A DNA stretch of 64,000 nucleotides from Argopecten irradians (Eukaryota; Mollusca; Bivalvia; Pectinida; Pectinidae), in the NCBI RefSeq assembly GCF_041381155.1, contig NC_091134.1, forward strand, positions 57,691,467 to 57,755,466, given 5' to 3'. Numbering within the stretch: position 1 is the first letter of the stretch; each line of letters begins with the position of its first letter. The notes under the pieces were generated by a model that saw only the letters and a list, made by a program, of their open reading frames with translations, had not been told where the DNA came from and made no database searches. The position numbers and the translations under genes are program-made. Below, one piece after another: positions 38,001 through 50,000 of this stretch.

Positions 38001-41000
38001 TCTATTGTATAAGGTAGAAAGATTGCTGACAATTTATGAAAGCTCTAGCTATACTATAGACTATAGTAATAAAAGATTCAAAAAGGTCACCATTAATGAT
38101 GGAAAGATTGTAAATAAGAGGTACAAAAAGACAAACATCTAATGGCAAAAAACTGCAGATAAAGGGAAACTGTAATATGTAACCACTATTGATGACCTCT
38201 TCAAAAACACTAACCTGTGTGTTGTATCACTGAAGTATAAAATATCTTTCCCATTGACTTCAAATTTCCCTGTGCCATCTAAATACACCTTCACTTGCGC
38301 ATGGCAAGATTTTCGACTACCTAAAAATAAAATTGTCAAGATGACAAAATTTGAATAACTGTAAGTGAGAGTATCTGAGAAAATTAGGAATGGAAATATA
38401 TAAGGAGTGTAGGACGAAATGTTGCTATTAATAAAACAACACCGGGGTGGTGTGGAACAAAATCTATAACAATGGACAGCACACCAATATTTTCCAAATA
38501 CACGTAAACAACAAGTTGTAATAGCTAGAACAATAAAACCATGGACACACTTTGCCTGTTATCTGACAAAACATAGTTTACTTTACATCACTCAGAAAAT
38601 AAGAGATAATATAATACACATATGTAATACATGGTTGATATAATAATAGTTGCTTCCTCTTGTTCAGAAAAATTTAATTAAGCTACATTCATTTCTATGG
38701 CAATATAATTGTGAAAATAATATTAAATTTTGCAAAGAAGAAGTATTGGCACAATGTGAGGACAACAGGTTGTTAACAATACCTTCGGCATAGTAGTAGA
38801 GTTTTCCATCATCATCAACTTCAGGCTGAAATAATAGCATAATAAAATCAATGATAATGACTTCTACTTTAAATCTTATTTCATATGACATTAATTAAGA
38901 AGATGATTTGTTTTTTAAATAGGATGAATCTACATGTGTTTATATCGAAATTAATTTTAAAGCATGCTTCCGAAGAATAATTGACAACATTTTCATATTT
39001 CCCCAAGTCAGGTAGAAAGGGTCAGGATCATTATTTACACAAAATCTGATTTTGTTCACTTTCCTGAAGACCATGTCTGTCTAAGTTTGATTAAATTCAA
39101 CTGAGCACTAGAGAAAACTTCTCTGAAGACAACTTGTTTAACATCATTTCAATTATTTAATGAAAAGCTGATAATCATCAGACAGACAAAAGATGGATGA
39201 TAAAAACAATGTACAGCTCACTGAGCAAGGTGTTTTTTTGTTTTTTTTTCATGGAAATAATTGTGGTGTTTCATCCAATCGGTAACTCTGTCTGGATCAT
39301 TCCAGCATTTTAAAACAGATTCTTTGAATAAATATTTAAATATATTTGAACATGAGTATGTTACAAATTTTTATCAATGAAACTGATCACAAAACTTACT
39401 GATTTATGTTTGAAAAACACAGTTGATACCAAAGGTGTCCTAAAGGACATCAGGAATTCTTCCTCTTCATGACAAAGAGCATGGTTTAAAAGTTTATCCA
39501 TTAGTCGGATAAATCGTTCATACTGCAAAATAAAATCAAGGGTCATATGTTTCATGTCCATCAATTGAAAAAGATAGTTTCTAGTATAATAAATTCTAAC
39601 AAAAGGCCCATGGGCCTTAGCGGTCACCCGAGTTCGGATACAGAATGAAACAAAGACATATAAACTATATATTGGCCTATCAGGCCCTTGAAATCATTCA
39701 ATGATTATATAACTTTGACTTTTCAATCTGGTTCCTTCAAATCTGTTAATTTCAAAAGAGTTTTTTATTTAAATTTTAGTTATTTTGACCCCATTTGGCC
39801 CCGCCCATCTGCCCCTGGGGGTCGGCCAGGACCAATATGGATATGATGCTAAAATGCTATCGTAAGGTAATAATTATAACCAAGATTGACTCATTTCCTA
39901 TGAAAATTAAGCATATAATATTCATAAATGTGTTTTTCCAATATAAACTATAGTATAGATTTGACCCCCTACTTAGGCCAAAATTTGAGATACCGGGGTC
40001 ATGAAATTTTTGTAAAGGGCCTTAAAAAGACCTTCTAATCTATGAACAGTATTTGGTTCCATCAAATCTGTGAATTCAGAAGGAGACTTTAGAAATTTTA
40101 GCCATTTTGACCCATTTTGGCCCAACCTTGTGGCCACTAGAGGTCGGCCAGGACCAATAAGGATATAATGTTAAAATACTATCTCAGGCTAATAATTCTA
40201 ATAAAGTTTGACTCATTCCCTATGAAAATTGAGCAAATAATGCTTATAAATATGTTTTCCCTATATAAACTATGGCAAACTTTACCCCTTCCCCAGGGGA
40301 AAAAGTGAGACCCCATGGTCATATAATTCACATTTTTGTAAAGGATCTTTAGACCTTCCCATCTATGAAGAGTACTTGATTCTACCATTTCTGGAATTTC
40401 AGAAGAAGATTTTTGAAGTTTTAGCATATTTGGCCCCTTTTGGCCCCATGGCCACCCCTCAGGCCCCTGGGGGGCTGGGACCATATAATTCACACTTTTT
40501 GTTGATCATTAGCTATGGAAGGTTTCTGCAAAATTTAAACAAATTCTGTTCAGTAGATATGGAGAAAAAGTCAAAAATGTAAATTGTTTATAGCCGTATG
40601 AGGGATGAAGCACGACGACGGACAAAAGACGATTAGAATGGGTCACTTGAGACTTCATCTCAGGTGACCTAAAAACAGAAATCAAGTGATCAATTATTTC
40701 TCCTGGTGTTACGATACAAATTAATAAATACTCTATTAAGAGACCTCTTCGATTTTCCTTGAGTGGCCAGTTAAGACATATTCAACTGTACATTTTATTC
40801 AAAATCATTTTTAATAAATCAATTCATTCAGTGAAACTACATTACATAATTACCAGTAAATATACTGTGCAGTTGTTAATATTTGTGGAAGTTTTAATGG
40901 CGCTAAACTGGAGGATTCAATACATAACACACCCTGTAACGAAACTGATACTTTTAAAGGCCACAAGGATTATTTGCGAAAATAAACCCTTGTGAAACAG

Positions 41001-44000
41001 TAAATTGTCAAATTCAAACAAATTAACGATTATACAGTAGTGATGATTGTCTGTTACATTGGTTGAAGTATCTACAGATGTGTACAGCTTTGTAGACATG
41101 GTGTGGTGGTTAAGAATAGAATACTTACATCAGTTTGACTAACATTTTCCCTTGTTCTCACTTTGAAGTCCTCATAGTTCAACCATTCAGATGTCATCAC
41201 ACTTCTGCAACAGACAGTAGCATACACTACAATATGGAGGTGGAATTCAAATAATGAGGAGCATACAATATAAAGTAAAGTATAGTATAGAGGTGAAGGT
41301 CAAATAATAAGTAGCATACAGAATAAAGGTGAAGGTCAAATAATAAGTAGCATACAATGTAGAGGTGAAGGTCAAATAATAAGGAGTGTACAGTATAAAG
41401 CTGAAGGTCAAATAATTAGGAGCATACGATATAGAGGTGAAGGTCAAATAATATAAGGAGCATACAGTATAAAGGTGAGGGTCAAATAATAAGGAGCATG
41501 CGATATAGAGGTGAAGGTCAAATAATAAGGAACATACAATATAGAGGTGAAGATCAAATAATAAGTAGCATACAGAATAAAGGTGAAGGTCAAACAATAA
41601 GGAGCATACAATATAGAGGTTAAGGTCAAATAATAAGGAGCGTACAGTATAAAGGTGAAGGTCAAATAATTAGGAGCATTCGATATAGAGGTGAAGGTCA
41701 AATAACAAGGAGCATACAATATAGAGGTGAAGGTCAACTAAAAAGGAAATGTATCAAACTTCCATGTTCATTTTAAGAAAAAATAGTACAGTCAAACCTC
41801 GATGTATCAAAGTTCAAGGGACCGTCAGAAAAACTTCGAAACATCAAGACTTTGAATTATTCATGGTTGAAATTAAACCGATTTTTTTTTACCATGACCA
41901 ACTGTGGTAGTTGTGTACATGTCGTCTCCGTTCTGTAAACTTTATAATCATTGTATTTACCACAAGCAAAACAAAATAAAAACGAAGTATGCAATTAATC
42001 ACATGTATTGCTTTCATTATCAATACATACGTATATTATAAACAAGGACATAGTCATTCAGATCCCCCGCCAATGGAGATATCAAAGCTGAAGTAAGTTT
42101 GATTGTGGAGACTTATGTGTATGAAAAAAAAAAAAAAAACCAGGAAAAAGGAAGTTGAGCTAAAGAAAGATGGAGTATAATTCAAGTAGAGCGGGGCTGC
42201 AATTGTTGAATCAGGTATACAGCCTTGACATTTATATTAGACTATATACACAAAGATGGGTGGAGTTTTGCAAAGTAACATTTACCATTTACAATGATAT
42301 TTTCAGCAATGTTTCCATGGTAACGTAAAAGTGCAAAAAATGAAAACCTAAAAATAGCAAAAGGTACTACTAGACCATAAAAAGAATGTGTCTATGAAGT
42401 TTCGTGGAAATATTTCTGCTGTTTTTAGAGTTATGCTCCGGAAATGAACCTTCTACAAAAATATGATATTTTCAGCAATGTTTCTATGGTTACAGAAAAA
42501 AAGCACAAAAAGTGAAAACCTAAAAATAGCAAAAGGCACTACTAGACCATAATAACAATGTGTCTATGAAGTTTCATGGAAATATCTCTGTTGGTTTTAG
42601 AGTTGTGCTCCGGAAATGATTCTTACACAAAAATCTGCCATTTTCAGCAATGTTTCCATGGTTACAGAAAAAAGTACAAAAAGTGAAAACCTTAAAATAG
42701 CAAAAGGCACTACTAGACCATAAGGCTAATGTGCCTATGGAGTTCCGTGCATATATTTCAACCGGTTTTCCAGTTATGCTGTGGAAACGAACCTGGTACA
42801 AAAATATGATATTTTCAGCAATGTTTCCATGGTTACGGAAATAGTGCAAAAAAAGAAAACCTAAAAATAGCAAAAGGCACTACTAGACCATAAGAACAAT
42901 GTGTCTATGAAGTTTCATGGAAATATCTCAGTTGGTTTTAGAGTTGTGCTCCGGAATTGATTCTTACACAAAAATCTACCATTTTCAGCAATGTTTCCAT
43001 GGTTACAGAAAAAAGTACAAAAAGCGAAAACCTTAAAATAGCAAAAGGCACTACTAGACCATAAGACCGATGTGTCTATGAAGTTTCGTGGAAATATCTC
43101 TTCTGGTTTTAGAGTTATGCTCCGGAAACGAACCTGGTACAAAAATATGATATTTTCAGCAATGTTTCCATGGTTACGGAAAAAATGCAAAAACTGAAAA
43201 CCTAAAAATAGCAAAAGGCACTACTAGACCATAAGACCAATGTGCGTATGAAGTTTCGTGGAAATATCTCTGTTGGTTTTAGAGTTATGCTCCAGAAACC
43301 ATTCCTACGGACGGACAGACAGACGGACGGAACCCATTTGTATATCCCCCGCCAACTTCGTTAGGCGGGGGATAACAAGACTTACGTGTACTAGGCCTAA
43401 CCCATGTACAAGTGTTCGTTTGGTGACTATTTAAGCGATGGTTAATATTACGGAATGAATATAAAAACGAAAACACGTTGTAAAAACGAAATTAACAAGG
43501 AGCCGCAAAGCTTGGCATTATCCCCCGCGCCCAGTTGTGTATGAAAGCTCAAACATAAAATAAATGAAGCTCATTGTAACTAAGAGTTTAAATCTTGATA
43601 TTGTCATCCATGTAGGTTTAACTATTTGAACAGAGCTTAGTATTGTCCTTGAATAAATTCATACAACAATATATCCGCTCTCCAGTAACATGACATTTAA
43701 AAGAATAATTTAAAAGATCATGTACAGAAAGTTTCGTGTAGCCAAGTTGAACGGTTTTTGAGTTATAGCCTGAAATAGAAAGGAAACTTTAATAATATGG
43801 TATTTTTAAATAAGTTTCCATGGTAACAGAAAAAGTATTGAAAATGAAAGATTCCCATTAGCAAAAGGCACAACTAGAGCACTAGCCTAACATGTACAGA
43901 AAGTTTCGTGTAGACAAGTTGAACGGTTTTTGAGTTATAGCCTGAAATAGAAAGGAAACTTTAATAATATGGTATTTTTAAATAAGTTTCCATAGTAACA

Positions 44001-47000
44001 GAAAAAGTATCGAAAATGAAAGGTTCCCATTAGCAAAAGGCACAACTAGAGCACTAGCCTAACATGTACAGAAAGTTTCGTGTAGCCAAGTTGAATGGTT
44101 TTCGATTATAGCCCGGAATAGAAAGGAAACTTTAATAATATGGTATTTTTTAATAAATTTCCATGGTAACAGAAAAAGTATTGAAAATGGAAGGTTCCCA
44201 TTAGAAAAAGGCACAACTAGAGCACTAGCCTAACATGTACAGAAAGTTTCGTGTAGCCAAGTTGAACGGTTTTCGAGTTATAGCCCGGAATAGAAAGGAA
44301 ACTTTAATAATATGGTATTTTTGAATAAGTTTCCATGGTAACAGAAAAAGTATCGAAAATGAAAGGTTCCCATTAGCAAAAGGCACAACTAGAGCACTAG
44401 CCTAACATGTACAGAAAGTTTCGTGTAGCCAAGTTGAACGGTTTTCGAGTTATAGCCCGGAATAGAAAGGAAACTTTAATAATATAGTATTTTTTAATAA
44501 GTTTCCATGGTAACAGAAAAAGTATTGAAAATGGAAGGTTCCCATTAGAAAAGGGCACAACTAGAGCACTAGCCTAACATGTACAGAAAGTTTCGTGTAG
44601 CCAAGTTGAACGGTTTTCGAGTTATAGCCCGGAATAGAAAGGAAACTTTAATAATATGGTATTTTTGAATAAGTTTCCATGGTAACATAAAAAGTATCGA
44701 AAATGAAAGGTTCCCATTAGCAAAAGGCACAACTAGAGCACTAGCCTAACATGTACAGAAAGTTTCGTGTAGCCAAGTTGAACGGTTTAGGAGTTATAGC
44801 CCGGAAACGATACTCGGACGGACGGACGGACGGACGGACGCACGGACGGACAGAGCCCAAATCAATATCCCCCGCAAACGCGTTTCGCGGGGGATAAAAA
44901 GGAGGAACCGAAAGCGCCTACAAAATACTTCGATTTAGAATGATCGATTTGCTCCAGTATTTATGCCAAAGTTGTGCAATGTAACAGTTTTGAGTATGAG
45001 TTACTAATAACGTGGCTCGCTATTTACTTTTCCGTAAATTCTACAATCCGCTACCAATGGCTGCGGTGAACATCAAAAACGACTAACTGTATCTTTGCCG
45101 TACTAATGATTTAATAACGCAGCTTGTAAAAACAAAGCACCGGGTATCGGCCTGATTAGTGATATTAATTATCTTGACGATATCAAGCTAGCAACACAAG
45201 CTGTCATAATCCCTATTGTCCGGCGAAGGGCCGTCGCGAGACAGCTAGGTGTGACAGCATGCCGCAGGGTGTTGGCGAACACCTGATCTGTACAGGTAAA
45301 TTTTTATTAGAATCATCGAGTGTCAGTTACCTATGATTCTATAACAAATGGTCCATGAAAAAAGTTTGATACATCAAGAACTTCGATTCATAAAACTTTG
45401 ATTCATACATGGGTTAGTTAGTAATGTTATATAGTGAAGAAATTTGGGACCACACAAAAAGTTTGATACAGCAAGAAACTTGATTCCTTGATTCATCGAA
45501 GTTCGAATCGTCAAGGTTTGACTGTATGTGATTTTATCAATCTTTATATATCTGAAACTAGTCACAGCATTTTTTTGTATTATATAATGTCAGTATATGT
45601 AACATTATTTCACAATACTAGCCACACTTCTTCTACACAAAAGCCTTGCTGACAGTATATAGGCTTCTTCTTTAACACAGAAATGTGAACACTTACTGAG
45701 GAAGTTGTGCTTTCCTTAGGGCAGTTTTACTTCCCATCATTAAGCTGTCTAACTTCTGAATCTTTTGTACAATATCCTGTCGACAGAAATCATGTATTCA
45801 TGTCAATATATAAAATGTCTGAAGATATCTATGTACACCTGCACAATACCCTGTCGACAGAAATCATGTCAAAACATCCAACAAATCTGAAAATATCTAC
45901 ATTGGTATTTAGAATTGCCAACATACCTTTATATGATATGCTCTTGTTTCTTTCCACATTTCACAATAATTAATTTTTTTTTGTTTTCATACCAAATCTG
46001 GCTTTCTGATTGGCCAGTATTTTTTTTGCATACCACTATGAAAAAAAATCTGAGAATGGCGCGAAACCCCGACGTTATTGTGACGTCGCAATAGAGACAT
46101 TGACGTTGCGTATTGATTCGGTAAAGAGAATCCCTTGAAAAACCACAATAATGTTGCATTTAAACATACTTCATTTAATCGAATAGAGTATAAAATTAAT
46201 TATAAGCATTGATGCCACTATTTTTTAATTTTATCGGGGTATGAAAAAAAAATTGTTTGCAAACTTATGTGAGAATCCACACAGTTTGCAAACAAATTTT
46301 TTTTCATACCCCGATAAAATTAAAAAATAGTGACATCAATGCTTAATTGGCTAAAAAATAGCATCACACAAACATCAATATACCACTTTATTAACCAGTG
46401 CTTTTATTTATGTAGTACACTTGTACACAACACTATTGTGTTCATTAGTGTGACATCACACAGCCAACAACACTAAGCATGACCTTGCCTCGTTGATACA
46501 GTGTGTTATTATATACATGTGTATAATATGAATTACGAGAATACACTTCCTCTGTCTCAATAAGGTTTTTTATCTTACAATAGGAGTGGTATTACACCAA
46601 CTCGATAGAATCTAATCCTGATATAACTATTGTTTTGCCCTCAATAAGTAACTGATTATTTAAGCATTAAACTATCTTCCTATGGCATCTATGGTCTATA
46701 TAGATGCCAGAGCTTTGCAGACAATCTTCATAATGTGAGCTAACAGAAGTTTTTCTAATACATGTACTTACATGCATGTATTGGTAATAGTTGGGACGCG
46801 TGGTATAATAAAGAGAATGAAAAGGCCTGCCATCCCTGCCAAATTGTGCCTCTGAAAAAAATCCAAATATACCATTCCTGATATTTATGTTGATGTATGG
46901 TGATCACAATCACAAATATCCAAGAAAAAAAACACCATTTAATAATAATGCATGAGGAAACATGTCAAAAGGACACCATGATGACCCAGAAAAGGTAACA

Positions 47001-50000
47001 GGAAGATGTGTGTTGATGTCAAGGAGACAGCTGCATTACTGTGATAAAAGATTGAAAATAAGAACCTAATACATGTCCATCTTTTACTGTAAAACCAATA
47101 TGGTATCAATCTATAACTATAGTAATTATTGTTTTTGTTAGAGAGAAAGTGAAAGAGAAGTGCATTTTATTCTGTCTTTTGTTTTTACATGACATGTGAA
47201 AAAAAACAATTATTTGTTTTCAAACACATGCTTAGTTTTATAGGTGCAGAATCATAATGTTATACCTACTCTTTTTATGGGGAAGGACATCGTCTGCTTC
47301 CTGTCAACAAGCAAATGGCAATACATGATTAGGGTAACAGAGACCTCAACACACCTATCATCATACAGTCGAAACTCGTTATCTCGAAATTCAACGGATC
47401 AACGAAAATAAAAACGTAATGCCATTAGGTTTGGTCAGAACGTGGATTTCAACATTCCTTATATCTTATTTCAGAATTTAATGGTATTTCAAATTAGTAA
47501 AATAAACAATAGTTTTCACCTACCGTGAGCAGGCTACACTCTCCGTTTCTACTGGTTAATATAATTTACAGAACATGAAACGAAAGTAATTTTCTATACC
47601 AACGAAGAAATACATTGACATGTATGACTAAGATACTAGTACATCTGCAACGACTAGTTAAATATTTAACATTGTGGGTTTGTTAAATTACATGTATTTT
47701 GCACTATCAACATTTCATACAAACCTTAGAAAACACTTTCGTTTCTAATGATTCCTAAACAAACACGCTTCCGGTCATGATCAGCCACGCTGATCGAGCC
47801 ATGCATGCTGAGTGCGATTGTGTAAACACACGTCGTGTTTATGTACAGGTAAGTCACAATTGTAAAGTGACACTAATTAGGAAGCCAGACTTAAGAGGAT
47901 TATTAAACAATTATTAATTAGCAGTCATTGTTGTAGTATGTTCCCATAGGCCTGCATCTGCATCTACCGATCACGCTTTGTGCAGGTAAACCAATTACGT
48001 GTTACGACAAAGCACAGGTGAATTTCAATTGTTTGTATCCATGTTATATTTACGTAATTGTTGAGTTTTTTATTTAAAATTTTGACTAAAACTAAATTCG
48101 AGATAGCGACTATTTTTTTCGCTGAATATCCGTTCTAGGGACCAGGAATTGACTTTGACACAACCGGAGTTTCGAGTCATCGAAATTCGAGTCATCCAAT
48201 CTTAAAATACATACACAAAGAAGGACAAAAAACGGGACTTGAAAATTAATTCGACTCAACCGGAATTTTGACTCAAGCGATTATGAGATAACGAGTTTTA
48301 TATATACATCACATGACACAACAGTAATAAGAAATAAACATGAATATTGTTCTCAATCACGATTATGACTGAGTGTATTCAATTTGTTTGAGTTGCTACT
48401 GATGCTAGTAGATAAAGGGATGTAACTCTAAAATAACACTGCACTAGATGTATGACACAAGTCAAATTTTTAATAGAATTTAGAATGCAATACTATTGCA
48501 ACCGTAGTCTGCAATAGTTGAAACTGTGATTTCTCTGATAGCAATAGTTAAATATGTAGGCAACAGTGTCCTCTAAAACTGATCCTTTCACAGGGTTGGT
48601 ATTTTTCACAATTTTGGGGGACATTGTTATGGTCCTAACATTAGAATCAGAGTCAATCATTCAATTTATTTCGAGAAATAGAACGGATAACATATGATGT
48701 GTATTTTTTTCTGGTAATTTTGGATCTTACCAACAAAAAGGGGTGAGCCTTTTTATCAAACAGTCCAGATGGCATAAGATACTTGACTGCAAGTTTTGCA
48801 TGTTCTTTTGTAAAATCTGCATGATGAATACCCATCATGTTAGCCAGATGTCGTCTTCCAAGTTCATATTCATGCGAGAGATTTTCTTTTTCTTTTTCTG
48901 AAAGAATACAATTCATCAAAGACTCTACTGTAAAATAATAAACACACATAAAAAGTATCGCTCACCTGGTTTATTTAGTAATTATCATAAAAAACCTTCC
49001 AATTTGAAATAGCAAAATTGCAATAATAGTGCTATCCAATGCTTAGTTTTTGAGAAGAAGTTAATTTTATGAAAAGCAAATCAAACTTGTATCAACAATA
49101 TAATTAATATTGATGAGAAACACTTTTAATGTATGGAAAATTACTATCAGTTTATCTCATTGATTATACAAAAATTAAAATGAAAAAGTAATATATACAT
49201 ACCGTACTTCACAGCTGTTTCTAGATAAGCTCTCATAGCATTGCTAATAGTCTTTGCCTTTTCTCCAGAGGCAGACTGCTTTGTTTGGACTTCTTCGTGC
49301 ATATCCGTAAGTGAAAAATGTAAACCACACTATAATAGATAATAAGTAAACATGCATCTGCCTTTGAGAATTATTATGTCGTGAGCACGTGTGGTTAACA
49401 TGTTTAAATCCATGGAATGGGGGCCCAGTTAAGTGTAACAGCCAACTCTTTCCCCCCTGCTGAAAGTTTCCCCTGGGAAAGAATAGGGTAGCTGATTCTT
49501 CACCCCCCCCCCTCCCCACACTAGTTATTTTTCCCCCAGGGAAAAGGATTGGCTAGCTGATTCTTCCCTCCCCCCCCCTCTCAAATTATTTTCAGAGGGG
49601 GGGGGGGACTATTTACTAGCTGACTTTTCCCAACTCTCGATTTATTTTCAGAGGAAAACTATTGGCTATCTGATTCTTTACCCATTCCTGTTTCTTCACA
49701 AGTGCTTGAAGTTCTGACTATAAATATATAATAATCATAACATAAAAAATATTATATTACTTATTATATGATAATTTTCATAATACGAAGTGCTTGAAGT
49801 TCTGACTATAAATATATAATAATCATAACATAAAAAATATTATATTACTTATAATATGATAATTTTCATAATACGATTATAGTCAGAACTTCAAGCACCT
49901 GTGGTTTCATTCAGATTTTCTGCATCAATCGGAAACAACATTTCATCACAGTATGCAAATACATATACAGTAGAATGTGTATCGATCTAATATACGTATT

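Larger units (their letters stand above)
41789..45523. mobile_element. Pogo/Tigger-type MITE interrupted by two other elements (MRPS9 intron 6)
   Basis: The left end, after TA, reads CAGTCAAACCTCGATGTATC. The right end is its inverted match (GTCAAGGTTTGACTG then TA). Flanking TA and the CAGTC start are typical of Tc1-mariner/pogo elements. Without the two inserted repeats (42062-43373 and 43519-44896) the element is roughly 1 kb and encodes no transposase. Confidence 0.65.

Noticed and set aside
41247..41737. Leucine/tyrosine-rich 97-116-aa frames on the - strand
   Set aside because: Read-through of the 38-40-bp minisatellite in MRPS9 intron 6.
42574..43214. Two 99-aa similar frames on the - strand
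   Set aside because: They repeat with the 175-bp core of transposable element C and have no independent support.
49244..49519. 91-aa frame on the - strand overlapping MRPS9 exon 2
   Set aside because: It is in a different frame from the MRPS9 exon and extends into a C-rich intronic repeat.
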